Of a stretch of DNA of 33,354 nt, positions 1 to 8,995 are shown in pieces. The notes beneath the pieces were generated by a model. The model worked only from the letters and a program-made list of their open reading frames with translations, did not search any database and had not been told where the DNA came from. A program made the translations under genes and the position numbers. The stretch's first letter is position 1. Each line of letters starts with the position of its first letter. The DNA is from Cruorifilaria tuberocauda (Eukaryota; Nematoda; Chromadorea; Rhabditida; Onchocercidae): positions 1-33,354 of the forward strand of contig JABVXU010000590.1 in assembly GCA_013365365.1 (NCBI GenBank), written 5' to 3'.

Positions 1-942
1 CTTGCAATTTTTTCTTCTAATTTAAAGTTAAACCGTTAAATTTTTTTAGTTTAATAATTTTTTAATTGCCAACTTTTCTGTTAAAAAAGTTTTGCAATTT
101 AATTTTTGTTTTTTGTTTGTTTTTGTTTATTTCAGTTTTTTGGAATTTGGTATTTAATTTTGAATTAATTCGAATAGGAAAAATTAAAATTTATTCATTA
201 TATTTTCTTTTAAAATTTAATTCTCATATTTTTCGCATTTAATTAAAGATTAGAATTATTTTCAATAAAATAAAACGGATATAATTTATTTTTTGCTAAA
301 ATTTGCATTTCCCGATGATTGGCAAAAGTAATCGATATGATTTTAGTTAGAAATATTAATTATAAGTTGCTAAAATTAGTAGTAAATAAATTAGAAGATA
401 AAATGAATATAACCTGTGGAAAGACTAATTTATGAGATATGTAAATGAATTAGAATTTGAGATAAACAATCTAAGTTACAATCAATTTTCTTAATGGTAA
501 GAAGATATGTAAACAAATTAGAATTCAAGATAGGTAATTTAATCCATAGTTTATTTCTAACCCATTTCTAGTCAGGATATGTAAATAAGATAGAATTTCA
601 AATATGATCTATTTCTGATTTAAAATATATAACGAAATTATAATTGGAAATTGTTTAATCAAAATCAACACTTATTTCTTACCTCTGAAATATATAAATA
701 AATTCAAATTTAAATTATTAAATAATAAATAACTAAATAACGGAGTAATTTAAACTAAATAAATATTATAATAGAATTGATTCTATTCTTATCTTTAAGA
801 TGTATAAATGAATTTTAATTTAAATTACTAAATAATAAATCTAAATATTTAAGTACTAAATATTTAAGTTACTAAATAAATAAGTAATCTAAATAGAATT
901 AAACCTGTATTATAAAATATTTACGTATCAATAATTGATCAG
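1..942. other. AT-rich upstream flank, no gene seen
   Basis: No convincing exon is visible here apart from the repeat described separately. The first exon of the membrane-protein gene that begins at 943 should lie in this stretch or further left, because that gene has no usable start codon in its first recognised exon. I could not pick a supported ATG exon ending in phase 0. Confidence 0.5.
425..860. repeat. Degenerate AT-rich tandem repeat, about six copies
   Basis: A core resembling GATATGTAAATGAATTAGAA recurs near positions 436, 504, 576, 625, 687 and 799, each followed by a T-rich stretch (TTTCTTA or ATTTCT type). Spacing is irregular (about 50 to 110 bases) and the later copies have drifted to GATGTATAAATGAATTTTAA. 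This is seen directly by eye; in sequence this AT-rich part of the similarity could be compositional. Confidence 0.45.
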
Positions 943-3644
943 CTTGATGTATTGGTACCGGTGGGTACATTCTCGAAATTCCGATGGTTTCTTATCATTA
1001 TAACATTACTTCTTATCCTTATCGTTATGGGATATTTATTTGTTGGTGCAGCTGCTACATCCGGTAATCTTTTTTTTTTTTACTTCCTTCTAATTAGTAA
1101 ATTTAAAATATAGCTAAAATTTTACTGATAGGGAATTTAAATTAGAGAATAGAGAATTTAAAATGTAAATAAAATTTTACTGATAAAGAATTTAAATGAA
1201 AGGATAGAGAATTTAAAATGTGGCTCAAATTTTACTGATAGACGTAGAAATTGCAACAACTTTAAGTTTATGAAATTTTAAGTTAATATTTTTTTATTAA
1301 TTTCAAGTACATAATATCATTGATAAAAATAACAATTCCAATCAATCATTCCATTTTTTTTAAAAGAAAAATGAATTCTTTTTTCGTTGATTTTAATGGC
1401 AATGTAAAAATGAATATTTCGAAATTTAGCAAATTCATAAAATAGATTTTTTCTTGTTTGTTTTATTGGTCAATTTATCACAATGTATTATTAATTTCAA
1501 GTACTTTTAATTTTTAAAATTAGCCAATAAAACAAAACCCTTTTAGTAAGAGAATAATGATTTTTTGTCATCACTATGCTTTAAAGTAAAGTATATTAGC
1601 TATATTTTAGCAGAGCATATTAGCAAAATTTTAGCTGTATTTTAAATTCTCTATTCTCTAATTTAAATTTTCCAAAACAACAGTAAGACATTTGCAACTA
1701 CCAAGTTAACATAAATTATCATTGATTTGATAAAATCATTAATTTTAATGTAAATTATCACTGATTACATGAAATCATTAGTGATATAGAATGTTTGGAA
1801 ATTTTGAAAAAATTTTTCAAAAGTAAAAATGATTTCTTATTAAAAGAAAACAGTGAAAAATTTTTCAAATTTTCAGTATCAGTTCGCTATCATACAAAAG
1901 CTGATATACCAGATGATCGATCATTTCTTATTCGAACAATTACATCACCATGTATTCTTGGTTTATTATCATTGCTACTTAGTACTTTAGGTTAATTTCT
2001 TTTTCAAATCACTTAAATTTTTTTAATTTAAATCATTTAATTTTCTTCTGTCTTTTTTTCTCTTCCCTTCCCTGTTTTCAATTAAAAATTAATTAATCCA
2101 TTTCTTGGAAATAAATTAAAAAATTTTTTCTAGCTCTCTTTTTATACATTTTCATTTATTACTGTATAAGTACATAATTCCAAATAGTTTTATATTGTAG
2201 CTCTATTACGTACGTATTACGTGAAAAAACGCTTTACTTTTACAAAGAAACGATGTAGAGATATTGAAGTTTTACTATGTAATATGGAATGCTAAGAAAA
2301 ATATTGCAGTTCTATCATGTGACGTGAATAAAATCGCAATTTTATCACGTGACATATAATGTGCAGCATAAATTGTAGTTTTATTATGTAATGCGTAACG
2401 TGAAAATTGACGCAAAAAGAAATAAGAAAATTTTAATAAAGTATTAAGTAATTATAATTTTAATAAGTATTAAGTAACAGTATTATAATGTTTAATTTAT
2501 CAAATATTTGCAGTAATATTTTGGTGCATGATTGTATCAATTAGTGCAATAATTGCATCATTTTACATCATATTTATCACCGCTATAAATTCATTTTGTA
2601 ATATGGTTGATAATCAGTGCTTTGATTTCACTGTTTTATTACCAGCTATTATCAATCGAATTAGCAATAAAGTAAGTCATTTTCATCATTTTTCAATTTT
2701 TTTTCAAAGTTATGATATTTCTAAAATTTTAAAATAAGATATTGCTAAATGAAAAAGAATCGCAGTTTTGTTAATATTTTTTTTTAAATCATTTTGTGAA
2801 AAAATAAATATCAATTTAAATCTTTAATTATTAACTTAATCCATCAAGTACTTACTTTTAAATACCTAATTTTGTATTCATTATAAATTTTATTATTCTT
2901 TTTGTTTGATAATTTTATTTGATATATATTTGATTTATTTAATACTTTATTTGTATATCAATAATATATCTGTCATATTATTAGGAATAATTAATATTTC
3001 ATTATATTAAGAATAACAACATAAACATTAGTTGATAATATTAATTAAAACAAAAATTAATTTCTTTATTTAAATTATATTTTTATACTTTCAAAAAACA
3101 GTTCATTTAATTACAGAAAGTGGATTTAAAATTTTGTAAAGACAAGAAGGAAGCATTATGTGCTACAGAGAATAATCAAATTTGGCCATTTATTGGTGCT
3201 TTGTCCTTTTGCTTTCTTACACTTACAGGATTAGTGTATTTTCTAATGTGTATGAGTGCTAATTATACAAGGTTTGTTCATTAATTACTAATTAAAGAGA
3301 GATTAATCATAGAAAATAATTCTTTTTGTTGTTTCCTAACTTAATTATATAACTAAAGTTTGTCTTTCGAAAGTTTAATTTAAATCAACATTTAGTTTTT
3401 TTTTAATTTTCTCAACAGCCTATAAGATTTGTAGGAGTTTTTTATTTCTCTTTTAGGTTATTACTATCAAAGAAGTTTCATTATAATGGCTGGATTTTCT
3501 CCTAATAATTATAGAAGAATTTTAAAAATGAAAAAAATTTTTAGGATTCGTTCGGAAAGACGAACACGTAAAGGTGAACATTATGTGATGAATCAGGGTA
3601 CCGTTGATTCCAATTCATTCATTCTTACAAATATGGGCAAGTAA
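943..3644 (+). CDS. Small multi-pass membrane protein, 5' end missing
   Basis: Five exons join in phase: 943-1063, 1877-1990, 2514-2671, 3117-3271 and 3545-3644 (stop TAA at 3642-3644), giving 215 residues; all four introns are GT-AG. A stop at 913-915 and no ATG before 1027 show that 943 is a splice acceptor (TGATCAG), so an upstream exon is missing. Hydrophobic helices lie at about residues 15-38, 65-86, 88-104 and 153-178, which suggests four membrane passes. The stretch between helices 3 and 4 carries cysteines 107, 114, 138 and 146, which could form disulfides in an extracellular loop. The tail begins with a strongly basic run (RIRSERRTRKG) expected to face the cytosol. The layout recalls claudin/PMP22/clarin-like or tetraspanin-like proteins, but I see no diagnostic motif of any of these, so I assign no family or function. 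Confidence 0.75.
1102..1249. repeat. 55-base tandem repeat, about 2.7 copies
   Basis: The unit begins TTTAAAATRTRGCTAAAATT and recurs at 1102, 1157 and 1212, exactly 55 bases apart each time; the third copy is cut off near 1249. Each copy contains AAATTTTACTGATA. The array forms the left arm of the foldback element, whereas the right arm carries only a single inverted copy. Confidence 0.7.
1102..1669. mobile_element. Foldback (MITE-like) element in intron 1 of the membrane-protein gene
   Basis: Bases 1134-1164 and 1639-1669 are perfect 31-base inverted copies of each other, about 475 bases apart. Further inverted similarity lies just inside and outside the arms: the ATAGCTAAAATTTTAC block near 1111-1126 is echoed in reverse near 1598-1640, and a smaller inverted pair (TTTTATTGGT / CCAATAAAAC) sits near 1461 and 1523. 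There is no open reading frame of a transposase. This pattern fits a non-autonomous foldback transposon; ends and target-site duplication are not resolved, so the family is unknown. Confidence 0.45.
2195..2410. repeat. Degenerate short tandem repeat with ACGTGA motifs
   Basis: Within intron 2 of the membrane-protein gene, a block of the type TTGYAGTTYTATYAYGTRA recurs near 2195, 2263, 2303, 2334 and 2373, with spacing of about 30 to 70 bases. Several copies contain ACGTGA or CACGTGAC, an E-box-like core. The copies are visible directly; any regulatory meaning is inference. Confidence 0.5.
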
Positions 3645-3792
3645 ATCGATCAAAATCGATCCCCATCATCCGATCTATTCCATGAAAAACAGATATGACA
3701 ATAGCTTATCAATTAATACTTATTTTTGCAATCAAAATTGATTGTTTTATGATTAAAATTGATTTTTACATGTTTTCATATTTCATATGTAT

Positions 3793-3930
3793 CATGACTT
3801 GAATGTTGATAAGAAATATTGATCGAAATAAGATATCATTGAATAATCTGATAATAAAACTCTTAAAAACATCGAAGTGATCTACAAAGTACAATATGAC
3901 TAGAATGTTGGTAAGAAATACTGATCGAAA
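3793..3930. repeat. Imperfect direct repeat, two 36-base copies
   Basis: Bases 3793-3828 and 3895-3930 match at 32 of 36 positions (core GAATGTTGATAAGAAATAYT followed by GATCGAAA) with an offset of 102 bases. Only two copies are seen. Confidence 0.7.
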
Positions 3931-4616
3931 AAATGTATAAATACTTTTATGATCCGGAAAATATTTAAAAAATGCGGAAAAAAAAGATACAAATCAATTA
4001 TTTAAGATATAACGCCAATACCTTATAAACATATTGCTTTGGTGAAAGATACAGCAAATTGCAATTAATTGATTGGATATCCTGTAATCAATAAGAAACA
4101 TCCGATACATTTATCAATATGAAATATCCTGCGAAACGATACATTTTGTTAAACCTGAAAGATGCAAAAACACGTTAGAGCAGATTATAGAATTACGCAT
4201 GTTCGTATCACGGAAACTTCTATTTTAACATTTCGATGCAGTACGTGAGTTACTTAGATTCTGTTACTGTTACTTAGTTACTTAGATGTCATTTTTTTCA
4301 TGTCAATCTCATTTCACGTCTATTTCCATACTATTAATCACTATTATATATAACCGAAGAGTTACTAGTGAAACAGTTTTATCATTTCAAGTTAATTTTA
4401 CTGCGAGAAATTTCCCCCGCAGCAAAAAAATCAATAGCACCACGGGAACTCCAACTAATGATATAATGGAATGGATGGAATTGTGCTGCATTTTACGATT
4501 CGCTTCTAAACTGGAATTACTGACTGTTTAAATTTTTTTTTTGCCGGCTGAGTGTCGGCTTAGCATTAGGAGAGTGAGGGAAGGGTGTAGTATGGTATGA
4601 TGTTTGTATGTTGTTT

Positions 4617-4672
4617 TCTCTCCCTCTCTCTCTCTCACTCTATACTCTCTATCGTTAGCACGTGAGTGACGT
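4617..4672. promoter_or_regulatory. CT-rich tract followed by E-box and CRE-like motifs
   Basis: A pyrimidine tract of CT dinucleotides (about 4617-4650) is followed by a palindromic E-box CACGTG at 4659-4664 and TGACGT at 4667-4672. The tract plus closely spaced motifs in an otherwise AT-rich gap suggest a promoter or enhancer, but the site lies 1.3 kb upstream of the next start codon and motifs this short occur by chance. Function is inference. Confidence 0.25.
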
Positions 4673-5378
4673 GGATTACGTCTTTGCGTGCGTGAAATTT
4701 GTTTGGATAAAATTTACGTAAGATTTAGGATTGTGTTTAAGGAATGTGAGAACATGCATTCTCCAAATCGATAGCATAAGTAAACTTTATGGCTTTCCAT
4801 CTAATATTGGTTGGAGATTGGATATATTCGGATTTTCGGATTTTGTTATTTATAAATTAATCTTATATGAATTTCAGTGGTACTAGCTAATTTACCAATT
4901 CCTTCGTTCCTCGACATCTCTAGAGTGGTACTAGAAGATTTAAAAATTTCAACATAACTTGCTTTTTCTTTTTTCAGAATGCGGAAATATGTTTTATTGC
5001 GTTATTTTCAAAAATTTCTAGATATATTTTCATCATAGATATATGCTTTCTCATGGCTACTTAAAGATTTAGTATTTAATTTTGAATGGATTTGTAATGA
5101 ATCTTGCATATTTCATTTAAAACGAATTTTCGTTAATCTCTGACTAAATATGATGATAAGAAGGTCGTTCGTCGATCTATTATTCCGTCTTATTTGCCAC
5201 TGCTATTTTTTATCGTTCACTGATTAAAGTTTGCAATTCCGTTATGAATATTGAAAATATAGATATTATTTTTCTATCTAAATATATTTCGTGCACATTT
5301 ACTTGCATATTTATTTTAGTTATAACGAAAGCATGATTATCAAAACATGATTATAATAGTAAACCATAATTAACAAAC

Positions 5379-5432
5379 GTAAAACTGATAGTCAAAGTTT
5401 AGTTGTAACTAGACTTCGAGTATCAGTTTTAC
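5379..5432. repeat. 12-bp perfect inverted repeat upstream of the deubiquitinase gene
   Basis: GTAAAACTGATA (5379-5390) and TATCAGTTTTAC (5421-5432) are perfect inverted copies separated by 30 bases. The site lies about 530 bases before the start codon. It may be a hairpin, a relic of a small transposon, or chance. Confidence 0.5.
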
Positions 5433-5965
5433 ATTTTTGCAAATATTTTAATTGGCCGAAATTAAGCGGTGGAAATCATTGTAATTATCAATAACTATGA
5501 AAAATTTTTTCTTGTCGTCATTTTTCTTTCATGATCGTCAACACTTTTTATGATCACGTTCCAGTCATAAAGCCCTTTCAGGATCATTCCGATTTCATAA
5601 TCATTGTTACTTCTGATCATAATTGCACACGAATAGTTTCTCTATTTTCAATTATACTTTTACTATGATTATCTCAATGTTTATTAATTATAATCAAATC
5701 ACGAATATGATCGTTTATCGTTATCATCGCTGCAGTTGACTTCTGGTATTGGTCGGTACATTGGTGAGCGAAAGATCGGCTTTGAACAAGGTTCATATTT
5801 TGTGACGTTATACGTGAATATTCCATCATATGGTAGAAACGATCGGTTTTGGTTTGAAGGAAGAAAATCAGACAGCTGAACAGAAGCTGTGAAGCAGTTG
5901 GTTACTATTGTACATATATACCCATTACTTACCGATACGTAGCGTGTGTATGGTGTATCATCGTT

Positions 5966-8900
5966 ATGGATGATCCCTACGATAGACAGATGGAGGAGGA
6001 TAATTCGGTAGAACTGAAGTGGGATTCTGATACTAGTAAGAAAAGACGATATGCTGCAAAACGTGGTATGCATTTTTTTTTCGGTTTTATTATTCTTATA
6101 TATAACGCGTGGAAATTTTGCGTCCAAACATTTGATTTTGGTTTGAGAATAATAGCTTTTAATTATACTGAAAGATACATGAGAGTTCTTAGTAGCCATA
6201 AAGATATGGATGTTAATAAAGAAGTAAAGAAATGAACTATCCAAAGCTAAATTTGTTCGCTTCGGTCAGGTAGTATCTATGATCATTATGGGTGATGAAT
6301 GTATTGATTTGGATATTTGATTGTCACAAGTGTGGGAAAATGTGTTGCAGCGAAAACTGTAAAATATAATAGATCATGAAAATTGGCGTGAGAATTAGTT
6401 CTCTGATGCTAAGAATATCACCGATGATAAGTACACTTTACATGCAGCAACAGCTAGATGTTCAGCGTTGGCCTTAATATCTTAACAAAGGGGTATAATT
6501 ATTATTTTTCAGCGTTTTTAGTCAATGATCCACATTGTTCTGCACCCTCATCATCACCGCATTCAAGTCCTGTTGACACGTCAATGCTTACTGATTTCAG
6601 TTCTGGTGAACTGAACGACGCAATTCGAACGTACAGTCGTTGCAAGAAGTAAAATATCTTCCCATTTTTGGATTTTTTAATTTAATAAAATTTATATAAT
6701 AAAATTGACCAAGAATAAGAACAAAATGGTAATTGGATAATGATTGAGCAGTAACATATAAATATGCAGAAGGCTGAAGATGATATATTGAATGTTGAAT
6801 AAAATATTGAATTTCTTTAGAGATGTAGATAAGAATAAAATGCCAAATAAAATTATGCATTTCCAAAGAGAGTTGGAAGCAGATATCTACTCATCTTACT
6901 ACTAAATTTTCCAAATGATTTGTTTTTTTATAGTGAAGCACAACCAACAAAATCAGAAGATGAAAATGGAGATTGGTGGATACAGCTTGATGAAATGCCA
7001 ACACGTGATGAAAACGATTCTCCCTTACTGGTTATTTATGATTCAAATAATGCACTATTTTATATATTGCTGTATATATTATATTAATCCTAAAACATCT
7101 ACATGTTACATATTTCACTCACTTAATAATAGTTAATTAAGGCAAACTAAGTTTAGATCAAATGAGCTCCAATGAATAAACTGTGGAACATAATTTATCT
7201 AGCAACTCCTATGAGCAAAATCAACGAAAAAATGATGCCGACTCATTAGTTTCTAACAAAGACAAGCAATCTTCTAAATAAGCAATGTTTTTCAAAGTTG
7301 CAAATTAGGATTTTCTGATTAGTACTGAAACACAAAAAATATTCGTAATAATGTAAAATTTCTAAGAACTATGGACACATGCAAAAATGCTACATGTGGA
7401 GATTATCAGAAAGTTACTTTAATTCACGAGCAATCTATTTATTTGTATTAATCATACGAAAGTTTAACGGTAAGCATCGGTGTACTTTTTTAAAGGAACA
7501 TTTCCGGCATTTGACAGAAGACAAAAGATATTATTCACCAAATGAATAAACAATCAATCGAAGGCTGAAGGTGTTAGTGATTATAAAAAAACAAGGTGAA
7601 TCAAAAAATTTTGTTAACTTGTTATTAAGAAATTGCAGATTCGGACATCAGTGAGTCCAGTTTTCGCTGAATCAATGAGTTCTAAAAGTGAGCTGGAAGA
7701 TGTAGTGGAAAGTGTTGAGAGCCTGCAAAGTAAATTTGATTTGGATGAAGATGAGGAGCAAGCACCATATCCATCGACACCATCGAAACGGCAAATTGTG
7801 GCCTATTTTCAAAAATTCTGTAATGCGCCAGAAATACCACTGCCATCAGTTTTTCACAGTATGTTTTAGAAACTTATTGATTTATTAGATGAGATTTTCA
7901 AGTTGAAGTACATAAATAAAGGAGTTTTTGGGTAAATACGTCGAATTTTTTAGAGAGATCGTTTTTAGAAAGAACTAAAATATTCTCGACTGTTTTGAGT
8001 ATCTATTCTATAAAAGATTATTCCCGATATTACTATCCATCAGTAGAAACCCATCCTCTATTCGCGGTTTAGCAGTATTAATTTCCTTAACTAACGGTGT
8101 TCTCTCAACATTAAATAGTATAGGTGAAAGCAGTGAATAACTAATTTACAAATGATTACCCAGAAAATTATGGATTTATTTGGAAATATATATGCTGTTG
8201 AACAAACTGGATTGATTTCTCATTTTTGAATCTCATTTCTATCTTCTTTCTTATCCCCGTGAGATCTAATTGTAGTCTGTTTTTAAAATTGCAGATTATG
8301 AGTTCTCCCTGCTATTGTTTTGACTAAATATTCTTGACATCCACCATTTGTTAATTTCATGGACTTGCGAAAGTCATTCATGTATTATGATTATTTTTCT
8401 CTACCTCTAATTTATAACCAAATTTCTCTTTCTTTCGAATATTAGCATTAGAAATTTTAGTATCGAGTGATATTCCTATGTAAATTAATTTGCTTTTACT
8501 TGTTAACTTATGGAAAATCTTCCGCGGATTTCCAATTCAATGTGCAACAAATCAGTATTTTCCTAGTAAACAGTTAAAATCATATGAGTTGAGTGCGAGG
8601 AACACAAATCTGATGATAAATTATGTACCGATTACATTTAATGGATGGCTGCGTTATTTTCGAAAATATCGTTATTCTGAATAGAAAAGCTACGAAATGA
8701 TTAATATTGGGGCACTAAAAGAAGACAAAAAATAAGATTATAATTTATCGAACATTTCAGATAGTCCAGCTGGTAGAGTAATGTCAAGCTCGGCTCCAGC
8801 ATCTACGATCGGGTCATCATCTTCAAATATTGAGGATCCTTTGCAACGACCAAATACCTTTGACGTTAAAACATCACCATCAGCACATGCTGAGTTAAAT

Positions 8901-8995
8901 GCTATTGCAAGTGAGAGACCAAAAGAATGGGAGGATTTTGCTGAATTACCACCCGGGATGTTGACTCGTTTATTCGATCAACTGCATCGTGCAAG
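5966..8995 (+). other. Deubiquitinase exons 1-5: disordered N-terminal region (residues 1-263)
   Basis: Exons: 5966-6065, 6513-6648, 6934-7030, 7639-7858 and 8761-8995. The translation is rich in Ser, Pro, Asp and Glu ([29 protein letters not shown]) with no fold I recognise, and looks disordered. Conservation with other USP9X proteins starts only at its end (about residue 245, [14 protein letters not shown]). These exons are therefore supported by phase, splice sites and coding-like composition more than by homology. Exon 1 ends with a basic patch, KKRRYAAKR, which could serve as a nuclear-localisation or membrane-binding signal. Exon 2 could alternatively start at 6522, nine bases further on. 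Confidence 0.72.

Larger units (their letters stand above)
3645..5965. other. Intergenic region between the two + strand genes
   Basis: About 2.3 kb without a convincing exon. It should hold the 3' UTR of the membrane-protein gene and the promoter and 5' UTR of the deubiquitinase gene. Open frames such as the 81-codon one at 4286-4531 lack splice context and family resemblance. A patch at about 4545-4700 is visibly richer in G and C than its surroundings. In the last part, the frame of the deubiquitinase start codon is open back to a stop at 5855-5857 but has no earlier ATG. Confidence 0.6.

Noticed and set aside
4286..4531. 81-codon + strand open frame in the intergenic region
   Set aside because: No homology that I recognise and no splice context; composition follows the local base content.
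5699..6244. 181-codon open frame on the - strand, the longest single ORF in the window
   Set aside because: It overlaps exon 1 of the deubiquitinase in antisense, shows no domain, no clear splice or poly(A) context, and its upstream half reads as AT-driven Ser/Ile/Tyr/Asn-rich sequence. Most likely chance.
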